Shown one piece after another: positions 7,114 to 16,844 of a stretch of DNA of 19,913 nt. How positions within the stretch are numbered: the stretch's first letter is position 1; every line of letters begins with the position of its first letter. The stretch spans positions 1 through 19,913 of the forward strand of contig JASHSW010000054.1 of the NCBI GenBank assembly GCA_030038595.1. The letters run 5' to 3'. The notes under the pieces were generated by a model. It made no database searches. It had not been told where the DNA came from and saw only the letters and a program-made list of their open reading frames with translations. A program made the translations under genes and the position numbers. The DNA comes from Methylovirgula sp. GTDB taxonomy: Bacteria; Pseudomonadota; Alphaproteobacteria; Rhizobiales; Beijerinckiaceae.

Positions 7114-8418
7114 GTGAATTTGGAGCACTATCCGCAGGGTAAACGCGTCGTCATCGTTGGCGGCGGCTTTGGCGGCTTGGCGGTAGCGCGCGCCCTAAAG
7201 GGCCTGCCGACCGAAGTCACGCTGGTCGACCGACAAAACCACCATTGTTTTCAGCCGCTCCTCTACCAGGTGGCGACGGCCGTCATCTCGCCGGCCGATA
7301 TCGCTTGGCCGATCCGCGGCATTTTGCGCGGTCAGCATAATATGCGGATCCTGATGGCGGAGGTCACCGGCGTCGATACCGAGGAGCGCCTGGTCCACAC
7401 GGATTCGGTCACGCTTCCCTACGACTACCTCGTACTCGCGACCGGCTCGACGCATTATTATTTTGGCCACGACAATTGGGCACCCTACGCACCCGGCCTC
7501 AAGGACATCGAAGATGCGACCGCGATCCGCGGGCGCATGCTGCTCGCTTTCGAACATGCGGAGCTTACCTTCGACATTGCCAAGCAGCGGGCGCTTCTGA
7601 CTTTCGTGATCATTGGCGGCGGCCCTACCGGCGTCGAAATGTCCGGTGCGATCGCCGAAGTAGCCTTGCAAACTCTGCCAAAAGAATTCTGCACGATCGA
7701 TCCGCGCTCGGCGCGCATCATCCTGATCGAGGCGGGACCGCGCATCCTGCCGTCGTTCCCGGAACATCTATCCGAATATGCGAAGAAAACGCTGGAGAAT
7801 ATGGGCGTCGAGGTCTGGACCTCGACGCCGGTCACCGACGTCGATGAAAAGGGCGTCGCGGTGGGCGGCGAACGGATCGAGGCGGGAACAATCATCTGGG
7901 CGGCGGGCGTCATCGCCTCGCCGGCCGCCCAATGGGTCGGTGCGCCGCACGACAAAGCCGGCCGTGTGCAAGTGAAGCCCGATCTCTCCGTTCCCGGCCA
8001 TCCCGAAATCTTCGCGATCGGCGACACGGCCGCCGTCTTCTACGACGAGGGCGAGCAGGTTCCCGGCATTGCGCCTGCCGCCAAGCAAATGGGCGCCTAC
8101 GTCGGCAAGCTCATCGCGGGAGAAATCAAAGGCGCGCCGCGCCCGGGGCCGTTCGCCTATCATCACCAAGGCGATCTGGCGACGATCGGCCGGCATGCCG
8201 CGCTGGTCAAACTGAACTTGGATCACCTTACGCTCACCGGTTTCATTGGCTGGTTGTTCTGGGGCATCGCTCACATTTATTTCCTGATCGGCATCCGCAA
8301 CCGGGTGATCGTCGCCTTGACCTGGCTCTGGCAGTTCTTCACGTCGGAAAGAGGCGCGCGGATCATCTCGCTGCCGGAACACGTGCAGAGCACGAAGAAA
8401 CGCGCCGACGCTGCGTAG
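7114..8418 (+). CDS. ndh: Type II NADH:quinone oxidoreductase (NDH-2)
   Basis: A 434-residue single-subunit, non-proton-pumping NADH dehydrogenase that passes electrons from NADH through FAD to quinone at the inner face of the membrane. The FAD-binding loop GGGFGG is at 16-21, followed by the family-typical QNHHCFQPLLYQVAT (41-55). The NADH-binding loop GGGPTGVE lies at 168-175, and the second FAD motif is EIFAIGDTA. The C-terminal part (LTGFIGWLFWGIAHIYFLIG and LTWLWQFF) is hydrophobic and amphipathic, as expected for membrane attachment. No ATG is available. The frame opens after a TAG at 7108; GTG at 7114 and TTG at 7120 are possible starts, and GAGGG at 7110-7114 would better serve the TTG. 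Its stop is five bases from the convergent rnj stop, with no room for a terminator. Confidence 0.94.
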   Translation: MNLEHYPQGKRVVIVGGGFGGLAVARALKGLPTEVTLVDRQNHHCFQPLLYQVATAVISPADIAWPIRGILRGQHNMRILMAEVTGVDTEERLVHTDSVTLPYDYLVLATGSTHYYFGHDNWAPYAPGLKDIEDATAIRGRMLLAFEHAELTFDIAKQRALLTFVIIGGGPTGVEMSGAIAEVALQTLPKEFCTIDPRSARIILIEAGPRILPSFPEHLSEYAKKTLENMGVEVWTSTPVTDVDEKGVAVGGERIEAGTIIWAAGVIASPAAQWVGAPHDKAGRVQVKPDLSVPGHPEIFAIGDTAAVFYDEGEQVPGIAPAAKQMGAYVGKLIAGEIKGAPRPGPFAYHHQGDLATIGRHAALVKLNLDHLTLTGFIGWLFWGIAHIYFLIGIRNRVIVALTWLWQFFTSERGARIISLPEHVQSTKKRADAA

Positions 8419-8423
8419 CGGCG

Positions 8424-10088
8424 TTACACCTCGACGACCAGAACATGCACGGTCGGCTTCTTGCCCCAGGCGGCGGCGACCGCGGCGCGCACCGCTTTTT
8501 CGATCGCGGCGGAGACAAGGTTGGCGTCGCGCCGCTGCGGCCGCGGCAAAGCATCGAACGTCTCGAAAAGCGCCGCGTCGACGATCTCGTCGAGCGCCAA
8601 GCCGGCGCGGGTTTTCGCCGGCAGGCCCGCCAGCACGACATCGGGAACGCCGGCCATCTCGCCTTTTCCGTCCACGGCAAGCGCGATCGTTACGATGCCG
8701 GCAAACGCCAATTTCTGCCGCGCCTCTATGGCATCGTCGTCGAGGCGCACGAGCGCATTGCCGTCCCTACAGAGTCGGCCGTGCGGCACTTCGTCGATGA
8801 TCGCCGGACCGTCCGGTGCCAGCAGCACCACGTCGCCGTCGCGCGCCTTCACCACATGCGCAATTCCGCATTGCGCCGCAAACCGCGCGTGCTCGGCAAG
8901 GTGCAGTTCCTCGCCATGCGCGGGAATAGCGATCCTCGGCCGGATCCATTCGTAGAACTTGGCGACCTCGCCGCGGCGCGGATGGCCCGAGGCGTGGATC
9001 AGCGCGGTGCGATCGGTGATGACCTCGGCGCCCTGTTTGACGAGATTATTGACGATGCGCTGTACCTCGCGTTCGTTGCCGGGAATGGTGCGCGACGAAA
9101 AGATGACCGTGTCGCCCGGCGCAAGCCGGACGAGCTGGTGATCGTCTTCCGAAATACGCGCCATGGCGGCGCGCCGCTCGCCTTGGCTGCCGGTCGCCAG
9201 AATGACGACTTCGTCGCGGTCCAGCGCCGAATAGGCGTCGGGCGAAAGAAACTCGTCGATTCCTTCGAGATAGCCGGCGTCGCGGGCGACCGCCACGACC
9301 CGCTCCATCGCCCGTCCGACGAGAACTACTTTGCGTCCCGCCGCCTTGGCCGCCAGACCGACGGCGCGGATGCGCGCTACGTTCGAGGCAAAGGTCGTAA
9401 CGACGACGCGTCCGCGCGCCGCCGCGATGATCTCGCGCAGCGTCTTGGCGACCTCGCCTTCCGAGGGACTCGTACCCTCGCGCAGAATATTGGTCGAGTC
9501 GCAGACCAGCGCCAGCACGCCTTCGTTGCCGATTTCGATCAGCCTTCTGCTGTCGGTGGGCTTGCCCAGACCCGGATCGGGATCGATCTTCCAGTCGCCG
9601 CTATGTAGGATCGTGCCGCGGCTCGTGCGGATCGCCAGCGCGCAGCTCTCCGGAATCGAGTGCGCGACGGGAATGAACTCGACATCGAAAGGGTCAAGCG
9701 CGAGGCGCGATCCTTGCAGCACGGTATTAATCTGCAATTCGGTCAACGCCGCCTCCGCCATGCGCATGGCGAATAGGCCGCCGGCAAACGGCGTCGCGTA
9801 GATTGGGCAGGCGAGCTTCGGGCCGATATCGACAAGCGCACCGATGTGATCTTCGTGCCCGTGCGTGATGACGAGTCCGACGAGATCTTGCTTGATCTTC
9901 TCGATGAATTGCACGTCGGGAACGATGATTTCTACGCCGGCGCGCTCCGGCTCGGCGAAGGTGAGGCCGCAATCGACCATCAGCCATTTCCGCCGCCGTC
10001 GCGGACCGAGCCCGTAAAGCGCCAGATTCATGCCGATCTCGCCGAGACCGCCCAGCGGCACGAAAACCAGTTCGTCGGCCTCTTGCAT
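8424..10088 (-). CDS. rnj: Ribonuclease J
   Basis: A 554-residue metallo-beta-lactamase/beta-CASP ribonuclease with 5'-3' exonuclease and endonuclease activity, involved in RNA turnover and rRNA maturation in alphaproteobacteria. The zinc motif HGHEDH begins at His76 (His76, His78, Asp80, His81), with further ligands His143 (AHSIPES) and Asp165 (HSGDWKIDPDP). The N-terminal LVFVPLGGLGEIGMNLALYG and the C-terminal KKPTVHVLVVEV are typical of RNase J. Two starts are possible. ATG at 10100 directly follows the birA stop (TGAATG), and ATG at 10088 has AGGAGG upstream; the latter is preferred and starts MQEADELVF. It is the last gene of the nuo-birA-rnj unit and converges on NDH-2. Confidence 0.94.
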   Translation of the reverse strand: MQEADELVFVPLGGLGEIGMNLALYGLGPRRRRKWLMVDCGLTFAEPERAGVEIIVPDVQFIEKIKQDLVGLVITHGHEDHIGALVDIGPKLACPIYATPFAGGLFAMRMAEAALTELQINTVLQGSRLALDPFDVEFIPVAHSIPESCALAIRTSRGTILHSGDWKIDPDPGLGKPTDSRRLIEIGNEGVLALVCDSTNILREGTSPSEGEVAKTLREIIAAARGRVVVTTFASNVARIRAVGLAAKAAGRKVVLVGRAMERVVAVARDAGYLEGIDEFLSPDAYSALDRDEVVILATGSQGERRAAMARISEDDHQLVRLAPGDTVIFSSRTIPGNEREVQRIVNNLVKQGAEVITDRTALIHASGHPRRGEVAKFYEWIRPRIAIPAHGEELHLAEHARFAAQCGIAHVVKARDGDVVLLAPDGPAIIDEVPHGRLCRDGNALVRLDDDAIEARQKLAFAGIVTIALAVDGKGEMAGVPDVVLAGLPAKTRAGLALDEIVDAALFETFDALPRPQRRDANLVSAAIEKAVRAAVAAAWGKKPTVHVLVVEV

Positions 10089-10100
10089 CGCCCTCCTCAT

Positions 10101-10874
10101 TCAGTGACCCACGATAACGTCGCCGGCATCGATGGCGACCACGCCGCCTTCGTCCTGAAGGAGAAGGCGCCCGGTCGCATCGATCGTCTCGAACCTGCCT
10201 TCGAAACGCTGCGCGGGCGTTGCAACTTTGATCGGCTCGCCGAGGCCGCTGGCGAGCGCCAGCCATTCGCGGCGAATCGCCGAGAACCCCCTACCCGCAG
10301 AGAAGACGCCGAGCCAATAGGGGATTTCCCCGGAGAGGCGCAGAAATACTTCCCACGGCGTCGCGCACCCTCCGGTTTCCGCAAGCGCCGTCGCCGGACG
10401 GCTAAGATCACGCGGGTAAGAGCTGCAATTCACGCCAATTCCAATCACCGATGCAAAGCCGCCGGTCGGCAGGCTGGTGGCTTCGAGCAGGATGCCGGCA
10501 AGTTTGGCGCCGTCGAACAGAATATCGTTGGGCCATTTGAGCTTAAGCCGCGCATCTTCCGCGACAAGAGCGCCCAAGGCGTGCGCCAGAGCAACACCCG
10601 CCACAAAGCCGAGTTGCGGCACGACGCCGATCGGCGCGGCGTCGAGAAGCAGCAAGCTCGCATAAAGGTTGCCGGGGGGCGAGATCCAGACTCTTCCGTG
10701 CCGGCCGCGACCGGCGGTCTGCGCGTGCGCCACGAACCAGCATCGGCCAGGATCGCCGGCCCGCGCCGCGGCGAGCGCCGCGTCGTTGGTCGAGCCGATC
10801 GTCTCGAACACGCGAAGCCTGAATCCGGCGCTTATGGCGGATGCAGCAAGCTGAAACGGTTGGAGAGCAGCCAA
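10101..10874 (-). CDS. birA: Biotin--[acetyl-CoA-carboxylase] ligase (biotin protein ligase)
   Basis: A 257-residue class I biotin ligase that activates biotin with ATP and attaches it to the lysine of biotin carboxyl carrier protein. The conserved substrate-entry sequence GSTND is at 27-31, the biotinoyl-AMP loop GRGRHGR at 55-61, KWPND at 113-117 and KLAGILLE near 124. It lacks the N-terminal helix-turn-helix of the E. coli regulator, so it should be a pure ligase. The start is unusual: no ATG precedes the catalytic domain, and the only sensible start is a TTG at 10874, two bases after the nuoN stop and without a visible Shine-Dalgarno, suggesting coupling to nuoN. Gene order nuoN-birA-rnj is common in Hyphomicrobiales. 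Confidence 0.92.
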   Translation of the reverse strand: MAALQPFQLAASAISAGFRLRVFETIGSTNDAALAAARAGDPGRCWFVAHAQTAGRGRHGRVWISPPGNLYASLLLLDAAPIGVVPQLGFVAGVALAHALGALVAEDARLKLKWPNDILFDGAKLAGILLEATSLPTGGFASVIGIGVNCSSYPRDLSRPATALAETGGCATPWEVFLRLSGEIPYWLGVFSAGRGFSAIRREWLALASGLGEPIKVATPAQRFEGRFETIDATGRLLLQDEGGVVAIDAGDVIVGH

Positions 10875-10876
10875 GG

Positions 10877-12307
10877 TCAGAACAACGATTTGGCGGCCGC
10901 CGCAGCCGCGGTAACGAAAGGCGCCGGATAGGCGAACAAGAACACCACCACGAGCCCGCTTGCCGCAAGCACGGCGCGCAGTACCGGCACCGCCTTGTCG
11001 AAGCGCGCCGCGGGTTCGTCGAAATAGATGATCCTAACGATTTGAATGTAGTAGAACGCGGCAACGACGCTGGTGACAAAGCCGATCACCGCGAGCCAAT
11101 AGAGATGCGCCTCGACCGCGGCGTAAAAGACGTAGAACTTCGCAAAGAAGCCGGCGAGCGGCGGGATACCGGCGAGCGAGAACATCAGCATCGCAAGAAA
11201 GAAGGCCATCGTGCCGTCGCTGCGCGCCAGGCCCGCGAGATCGTGAATGTTCTCGACCGCTTTACCGTTAACCCGCATCGACAGGATCGCCGCGAATGTG
11301 CCGAGCGTCATGACGAGATAGACGCCCATGTAGAAAAGAACGCCGGCGACGCCCGCCGCACTGTTGGCGGCAAGACCGACGAGGGCGAAGCCGATGTGGC
11401 CGATCGACGAATAGGCCATCAAGCGCTTGATGTTGGTCTGACCGATCGCTGCGAACGAGCCGAGCGCCATCGACAGGATCGCCAGGAAGATGATGATCTG
11501 TTGCCATTGCAGGGCGATGCCCGGGAACGCGGAAGTGACGACGCGAACGGTAATCGCGACGGCGGCGATTTTCGGCGCCGAGGCGAAGAACGCGGTCACC
11601 GGGGTTGGCGCGCCCTCATAGACGTCGGGAACCCACATGTGAAAGGGAACGGCGGAGATTTTGAAGGCAAGCCCGGCCAGCAGAAACACGAGACCGAAAA
11701 TGACGCCGAGCGAAGCCGTCCCCTTCACCGCCGCCGCGATCCCGGCAAAGGAGACGGTTCCCGCGAACCCATAGAGCAGCGATGCGCCGTAGAGCAGCAT
11801 GCCGGAGGAGAGCGCGCCAAGCACAAAATATTTTAAGCCCGCCTCCGAGGCGCGCGCGTCGTCGCGATGAAATGCGGCGACGACGTAAAGCGCCAGCGAC
11901 ATCAGCTCGAGGCCGAGATAGAGCGCGATCAGCCCGCTCGCCGAGATCAGCATCGACATGCCGAGCGTCGAGAGCAGCACGAGAACCGGAAATTCGAACT
12001 TGTCGATCTTCTCGCGCGCCAGAAAGTCCTGAGCAATCAGTAACGTAACGAGCGAGCCGGCATAGCTCAGGACCTTCATGAACCGCCCGAAAGGATCGTC
12101 GATGAACGCGCCGTCGAAGACCGCGGCCGTTCCCTTGCCGTCGAAGAGGGTGAGAATGGCAAGCCCGAGTACGCCGACCGCTATTTCGGTGATGAGCCGG
12201 TCGGAGGGCTTGGCGCGGATCGCCCCGACGAGAATCAGCGCCAGGGCGCCGATCGCCAGGACGAGCTCCGGCAGACAATGTGCGAGCGCAAGATGCAGCG
12301 GGATCAT
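10877..12307 (-). CDS. nuoN: NADH-quinone oxidoreductase subunit N
   Basis: A 476-residue antiporter-like proton-pumping subunit of complex I, in the membrane arm between NuoK/J and NuoM. It is almost wholly hydrophobic, consistent with about 14 helices. The conserved glutamate of helix 5 is Glu134 in [14 protein letters not shown]. The signature [22 protein letters not shown] and the lysine-containing [19 protein letters not shown] follow in the usual order. The ATG at 12307 overlaps the nuoM stop by four bases (ATGA), so translation is coupled. The length is normal for alphaproteobacteria. Confidence 0.96.
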   Translation of the reverse strand: MIPLHLALAHCLPELVLAIGALALILVGAIRAKPSDRLITEIAVGVLGLAILTLFDGKGTAAVFDGAFIDDPFGRFMKVLSYAGSLVTLLIAQDFLAREKIDKFEFPVLVLLSTLGMSMLISASGLIALYLGLELMSLALYVVAAFHRDDARASEAGLKYFVLGALSSGMLLYGASLLYGFAGTVSFAGIAAAVKGTASLGVIFGLVFLLAGLAFKISAVPFHMWVPDVYEGAPTPVTAFFASAPKIAAVAITVRVVTSAFPGIALQWQQIIIFLAILSMALGSFAAIGQTNIKRLMAYSSIGHIGFALVGLAANSAAGVAGVLFYMGVYLVMTLGTFAAILSMRVNGKAVENIHDLAGLARSDGTMAFFLAMLMFSLAGIPPLAGFFAKFYVFYAAVEAHLYWLAVIGFVTSVVAAFYYIQIVRIIYFDEPAARFDKAVPVLRAVLAASGLVVVFLFAYPAPFVTAAAAAAKSLF

Positions 12308-13824
12308 TGGCGCCGCTCCTCGAAACGGAGCGGCGCAGCGAGCGCCGCGGTACGCATTTCGCCATTGTCATGGATCAACTGCGCGACGGAGGCCGCGGTG
12401 CCGTCGAGGATCGGCCCGGGGTGGATGCCGTAAAAGATCGTCAGCAGAAAGAGCGGCGCGAGCACGGCGATCTCGCGCGGCGTCAGATCGAGAATCGACT
12501 TAAGGCTGGGCTTCTCGAGCACGCCGAAGATGACTCGGCGATAGAGATAGAGCGCGTAGGCGGCCGAAAGAATGCTGCCGGTCGCGGCAATCGCCACGAC
12601 GATGCTATTGACCTGGAATGCTCCGATCAGCGTCAGGAACTCGCCGATGAAGCCCGACGTGCCGGGCAGCCCGACGTTGGCCAGCGTGAACAGCATCAAG
12701 GCGACCGCATAAAGCGGCATGCGCTCGACAAGCCCGCCGTAGGCGGCGATTTCGCGCGTGTGCATGCGGTCGTAGACCACGCCGACGCAAAGGAAGAGCG
12801 CGCCGGAAACGAGACCGTGCGAGATCATCTGGAAAATCGCCCCCTGCACGCCTTGCTGCGTCATCGAGAAAAGACCGATGGTGACGAATCCCATGTGCGC
12901 GACCGAAGAATAGGCGATGAGCTTCTTCATGTCCTCCTGCACCAGCGCGACCAGCGAGGTGTAGACGATGGCGATCACCGAAAGCGCGTAGATCAGCGGC
13001 GCGAAATAGAGCGAAGCGTCGGGAAACATCGGCAAGGAGAAGCGCAGGAATCCATAGCCGCCCATCTTGAGGAGCACGCCGGCGAGGATAACCGATCCCG
13101 CGGTCGGCGCCTCGACGTGCGCGTCGGGCAGCCAGGTATGGAACGGCCACATCGGGATCTTCACCGCGAAGGACGCAAAGAAGGCAAGCCACAACCATTT
13201 CTGCATCGAGGCCGGAAACGCTGTCTTGAGCAGCACTGAAATATCCGTGGTGCCGGCGAAACTGTACATTGCCATGATGGCGACGAGCATCAGCAGCGAG
13301 CCGAGCAGTGTATAAAGAAAGAATTTGAAGCTTGCGTAGACGCGCCGCGCACCGCCCCAAATGCCGATGATGAGGAACATCGGAATCAAGCCGCCTTCGA
13401 AGAACAAATAGAAGAGTACGAGATCGAGCGCGCAGAAGACGCCGGTCATCAGCGTCTCGAGCACGAGAAAGGCGATCATATATTCCTTGACGCGGGTCGT
13501 TACCTTCCACGACGCGGCGATGCTGATCACCATCAGGAACGTGGTGAGGACGACGAACGGCATGGCCATCCCATCGACGCCCATCTTATAGACGAGGCCG
13601 CCGCCGAACCAATGTTTCTCCTCGACGAACTGAAAGCCGGCGTAGTTCGGATCGAGCTTCGCGTAGACATAGACCGAGAGAAGAAAATCGACGACGGTGG
13701 TGAGCAGAGCCGCCCAGCGCGCGTTGTTCCAAGTCGCCTCGTCCTCGCCGCGCAGCGCGAAAATGAAGGCGGCGCCGACCAGCGGGAGAAATACAAGGCA
13801 GGTCAGAATTCCGAAGCCGAACAT
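12304..13824 (-). CDS. nuoM: NADH-quinone oxidoreductase subunit M
   Basis: A 506-residue antiporter-like subunit of the complex I membrane arm. The essential glutamate is Glu143 in [20 protein letters not shown]. The downstream signatures are [22 protein letters not shown] and [17 protein letters not shown], both diagnostic of NuoM/ND4. Its ATG overlaps the nuoL stop by one base (TGATG) and its stop overlaps nuoN by four. No odd features are apparent. Confidence 0.96.
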   Translation of the reverse strand: MFGFGILTCLVFLPLVGAAFIFALRGEDEATWNNARWAALLTTVVDFLLSVYVYAKLDPNYAGFQFVEEKHWFGGGLVYKMGVDGMAMPFVVLTTFLMVISIAASWKVTTRVKEYMIAFLVLETLMTGVFCALDLVLFYLFFEGGLIPMFLIIGIWGGARRVYASFKFFLYTLLGSLLMLVAIMAMYSFAGTTDISVLLKTAFPASMQKWLWLAFFASFAVKIPMWPFHTWLPDAHVEAPTAGSVILAGVLLKMGGYGFLRFSLPMFPDASLYFAPLIYALSVIAIVYTSLVALVQEDMKKLIAYSSVAHMGFVTIGLFSMTQQGVQGAIFQMISHGLVSGALFLCVGVVYDRMHTREIAAYGGLVERMPLYAVALMLFTLANVGLPGTSGFIGEFLTLIGAFQVNSIVVAIAATGSILSAAYALYLYRRVIFGVLEKPSLKSILDLTPREIAVLAPLFLLTIFYGIHPGPILDGTAASVAQLIHDNGEMRTAALAAPLRFEERRQ

Positions 13825-15776
13825 CAGCGCAGCCCCCAGACAAGATAATAGGTGATCAGCGCCGCTACGCCGACGAGCATGGCGAAGGCATAATGATAGA
13901 GATAGCCGCTCTGCAGCCGCACGACGCGGTTTGTCACGTCGACGACGCGCGCTGCGACGCCGTCCGGGCCGAAGCGATCGATGGTGTTCTGGTCGCCGCC
14001 TTTCCAGAACGCTCTGCCGAGCCAGAAGGCCGGCCGCACGAAGACAGCGTCGTAGAGTTCATCGAAATACCATTTGTTGAGCAGAAACCGATATAGGCCC
14101 GGCATCGCCTGCGCCCAGCGTTCCGCGGTTCCCGGCGCCAAGATGTAGAGATAGAGCGCCACGAAGAAGCCGCCGATCATCATAACGGTCGGCAGAAAAT
14201 GGACGAGCGGCGGCGTCTCTTCGAGCCCCGACATGATATGGTTGGCGTGGTAGAGCGACGCCTCGAAGAATTCGTCCGCCCCTTCGCCGACGAAAATCCT
14301 GCTGAATGCAAGGCCGGCAAACAGCGCGCCGAGCGCCAACGCGTAGAGCGGAATCAGCATCACTTGCGGCGATTCCTGCGGATCGACGTGATGCAAGTCT
14401 TGGTGATGCCGCGCCGCGGCATGTTGCCATTTGGGCGACCCAAAAAAGGTTAGGAAAATCAACCGCCAGGAATAGAAGGCCGTCAGCGCCGCCGCCAGCG
14501 TCGTCAAAACGAAACCGTAGAGCGCATCGGGTCGATGCGCCGCATACGAGGCTTCGATGATCGCGTCCTTGGAGAAATAGCCGGCAGTCAGGGGAAAGCC
14601 GGTCAAGGAAAGCGTGCCGACGACCATCATCGCGAAGGTCAGCGGAATCTTTTTCGCAAGCCCGCCCATCTCGCGCATGTCCTGCTCGTGATGCATGGCG
14701 GTGATGACGGAGCCCGCGCCGAGGAACAGCAGCGCCTTGAAGAAAGCATGCGTGAACAGATGGAAGATGCCGAGCGAATAGCCGCCGACCCCGAGCCCAA
14801 CGAACATGTAGCCCAATTGCGAGCAGGTCGAATAGGCAATGACTCGTTTGATATCGTTCTGCACGAGGCCGACGGTCGCGGCGAAGAACGCCGTCGTCGC
14901 CCCGATGATCGTCACGAAGGCGAGCGCCGCAGACGATTGTTCGAAGAGCGGCGAAAGCCGCGCGACCATGAAGACGCCAGCCGTCACCATTGTCGCGGCA
15001 TGGATCAACGCCGACACCGGTGTCGGCCCCTCCATCGCGTCGGGAAGCCAGGTGTGGAGCAGGAACTGCGCCGATTTTCCCATCGCGCCCATGAAGAGCA
15101 GCAGGCAGGTGATCGTCATCGCGTCCATGTCGAAGCCGAAGACGTGGATGGTCTTGTGGGCCAAGCCAGGAGCGGCGGCGAAGATCTGATCGAAGGCGAC
15201 GGAATTCGTCAGCAGGAAGACGAGGAAAATACCGAGCGTGAAACCGAAATCGCCGATGCGGTTAACAATGAACGCTTTGATCGCCGCGGCATTGGCGGCG
15301 GGCCTGTCGTACCAGAACCCAATCAGCAGATAGGAGGCAAGCCCTACTCCTTCCCAGCCGAAGAACAGTTGGACGAGATTGTCGGCCGTCACCAGCATGA
15401 GCATGGCGAAGGTAAAGAACGACAGATAGGCGAAAAAGCGTGGCCGCGATTTGTCTTCGTGCATATAGCCGATCGAGTAGAGATGCACGAGCGCCGAAAC
15501 TGTCGTCACCACGACCAGCATCACGACAGTGAGCGAATCGATCCGCAAGGCCCAATCGACGCGGAGCGCGCCCGACCTAAACCAACTCGTGACGATCTCG
15601 ACGTCGGCGCCCGCGGAGCCCGAGAGGAACTCGCCGAACGCGATCCAGGCAAGTAGCATCGAGATGAAGAGCAGGCTCGTCGTGACGATCTCGGAGGGAC
15701 GCGGACCGATCAGACGGCCGAAGATGCCGGCGATCAGAAAGCCGAGCAACGGAAGAGCGACGATTGCCTGGTACAC
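13824..15776 (-). CDS. nuoL: NADH-quinone oxidoreductase subunit L
   Basis: A 650-residue distal antiporter-like subunit of complex I, carrying the long lateral helix at its C-terminus. The key glutamate is Glu142 in [43 protein letters not shown] and [21 protein letters not shown] are diagnostic of NuoL/ND5. Translation begins at a GTG (15776, reading [10 protein letters not shown]), with AAGGG about eight bases upstream inside the end of nuoK. The stop overlaps the nuoM start by one base. Confidence 0.96.
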   Translation of the reverse strand: MYQAIVALPLLGFLIAGIFGRLIGPRPSEIVTTSLLFISMLLAWIAFGEFLSGSAGADVEIVTSWFRSGALRVDWALRIDSLTVVMLVVVTTVSALVHLYSIGYMHEDKSRPRFFAYLSFFTFAMLMLVTADNLVQLFFGWEGVGLASYLLIGFWYDRPAANAAAIKAFIVNRIGDFGFTLGIFLVFLLTNSVAFDQIFAAAPGLAHKTIHVFGFDMDAMTITCLLLFMGAMGKSAQFLLHTWLPDAMEGPTPVSALIHAATMVTAGVFMVARLSPLFEQSSAALAFVTIIGATTAFFAATVGLVQNDIKRVIAYSTCSQLGYMFVGLGVGGYSLGIFHLFTHAFFKALLFLGAGSVITAMHHEQDMREMGGLAKKIPLTFAMMVVGTLSLTGFPLTAGYFSKDAIIEASYAAHRPDALYGFVLTTLAAALTAFYSWRLIFLTFFGSPKWQHAAARHHQDLHHVDPQESPQVMLIPLYALALGALFAGLAFSRIFVGEGADEFFEASLYHANHIMSGLEETPPLVHFLPTVMMIGGFFVALYLYILAPGTAERWAQAMPGLYRFLLNKWYFDELYDAVFVRPAFWLGRAFWKGGDQNTIDRFGPDGVAARVVDVTNRVVRLQSGYLYHYAFAMLVGVAALITYYLVWGLR

Positions 15777-15778
15777 GC

Positions 15779-16087
15779 TCAGCCCTTCATCATATTGATG
15801 TCTTCGACCGCGATCGTGCCGCGATTGCGGAAGTAGGTGACGAGAATGGCGAGCCCGATTGCCGCCTCGGCGGCGGCGACCGTCAGAACGAACAGCGCGT
15901 AGATCTGCCCGGCGAGATCACCGAGAAACGCCGAGAAGGCGATGAGATTGATGTTGACCGCGAGCAGGATCAATTCGATCGACATCAGGATGACAATGAT
16001 GTTCTTTCGGTTGACGATGACGCCGGCGATGCCCAGCGTGAACAGGATCGCGGCGACGACGAGATAATGGCCGAGCGAAACCGACAT
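15779..16087 (-). CDS. nuoK: NADH-quinone oxidoreductase subunit K
   Basis: A 102-residue, three-helix membrane subunit (ND4L homologue) of complex I. The two conserved intramembrane glutamates of the proton path are Glu38 ([14 protein letters not shown]) and Glu74 ([14 protein letters not shown]), close to Glu36 and Glu72 of E. coli. Two bases separate its stop from the nuoL GTG, and three separate its start from the nuoJ stop. The length is normal. Confidence 0.96.
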   Translation of the reverse strand: MSVSLGHYLVVAAILFTLGIAGVIVNRKNIIVILMSIELILLAVNINLIAFSAFLGDLAGQIYALFVLTVAAAEAAIGLAILVTYFRNRGTIAVEDINMMKG

Positions 16088-16090
16088 TTC

Positions 16091-16696
16091 TCAAACCCCC
16101 GCCCGGGAAGGCTGCTTTTTGAGTTCGACCGCGCTCTCGGCGGTGCGCTCGTTCTGCCGTTCGATGCTTTGCCGCCTCACGCCCCGCTTGTGGCGCAAGG
16201 TCAGGACAATCGCGCCGATCATCGCGACCAGGAGGATGAGACCCGCCGCCTCGAAGAGATAGAGATATTGCGTGTAGAGCACGCGGCCGAGCGCCGCAGT
16301 ATTGGAAAGGCCGGGCGGCGCCGGCGTCGTCGCTTGCGTGGCCGCACTCCCGACACTCCACGCCCCGACGCAAAAAATCAGCTCGACGAGAACGATGCCG
16401 CCGATCGTCGCGCCGATCGGCAGGTTGCGCTGAAAACCCTGTTTCAGTTCCGCGAAATCGACGTCGAGCATCATCACGACGAAAAGGAACAGCACCGCCA
16501 CTGCGCCGACGTAGACAACGATAAGAATCAGCGCCAAAAACTCGGCGCCGAGCAGAAGAAAAAGCCCCGCCGCGTTGACGAAAGCGAGGATCAGAAAGAG
16601 CACCGAATGGACGGGGTTCTTCGCCGTGATGACCATGAATGCGGAAGCGATCATGACGGCGGAAAATAGATAGAAGAAGAACGCAACGGCGCTCAT
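16091..16696 (-). CDS. nuoJ: NADH-quinone oxidoreductase subunit J
   Basis: A 201-residue membrane subunit (ND6 homologue) next to the quinone chamber of complex I. The diagnostic region is the N-terminal NPVHSVLFLILAFVNAAGLF followed by AEFLALILIVVYVGAVAVLF with its pi-bulge helix, then VVMMLDVDF. The variable C-terminal tail (about 170-201) is charged. The ATG at 16696 has GGAGGG about nine bases upstream. It is the first gene after the palindromic repeat that separates it from nuoI, so it needs its own ribosome binding site, which it has. Confidence 0.95.
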   Translation of the reverse strand: MSAVAFFFYLFSAVMIASAFMVITAKNPVHSVLFLILAFVNAAGLFLLLGAEFLALILIVVYVGAVAVLFLFVVMMLDVDFAELKQGFQRNLPIGATIGGIVLVELIFCVGAWSVGSAATQATTPAPPGLSNTAALGRVLYTQYLYLFEAAGLILLVAMIGAIVLTLRHKRGVRRQSIERQNERTAESAVELKKQPSRAGV

Positions 16697-16714
16697 CGAA
16701 CGAGCCCTCCGCCG

Positions 16715-16812
16715 CCCTCATCCTGAGCGAACCGTGGGCCCGCGTCTCGAAGGATGCGGCCCATGCGCCTGCGCGTCCCCCGAGCCGCGCGCCCGGCGCG
16801 CGCCTCGGGACG
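16715..16812. repeat. Rhizobial-type palindromic repeat element in the nuoI-nuoJ spacer
   Basis: The 148-base gap between nuoI and nuoJ contains two inverted structures. The first (16715-16756) has CATCCT (16719-16724) facing AGGATG (16751-16756), with CTCATCCTGAG at one end and GTCTCGAAGGATG at the other, a pattern I know as an interspersed element in rhizobial genomes. The second (16779-16809) is a strong hairpin: CCCGAG/CTCGGG enclosing the 17-base palindrome CGCGCGCC-C-GGCGCGCG, with one C-C mismatch. On the transcript this would form a stable stem-loop between two co-translated complex I genes. No T-run follows, so a terminator role is doubtful; RNA stability or processing is more likely. 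I saw no second copy in the window. Confidence 0.7.
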
Positions 16813-16844
16813 AGGGGGTTGGAATGTGATCTCGCTCATTCCCC

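Noticed and set aside
7932..9608. 558-codon plus-strand frame overlapping ndh and antisense to rnj
   Set aside because: It is a shadow of two well-supported genes, arginine-rich with no recognisable motif.
14535..15656. Long plus-strand frames opposite nuoL, nuoM, nuoN and nuoK/J (also 10841-11836, 12280-13239, 15764-16669)
   Set aside because: All are antisense to confidently identified complex I genes and show the charged, low-complexity composition of reversed membrane-protein codons.
16779..16809. The GC-rich hairpin as a rho-independent terminator after nuoI
   Set aside because: No T-run follows on the transcribed strand, and termination here would block six essential membrane-arm and downstream genes.
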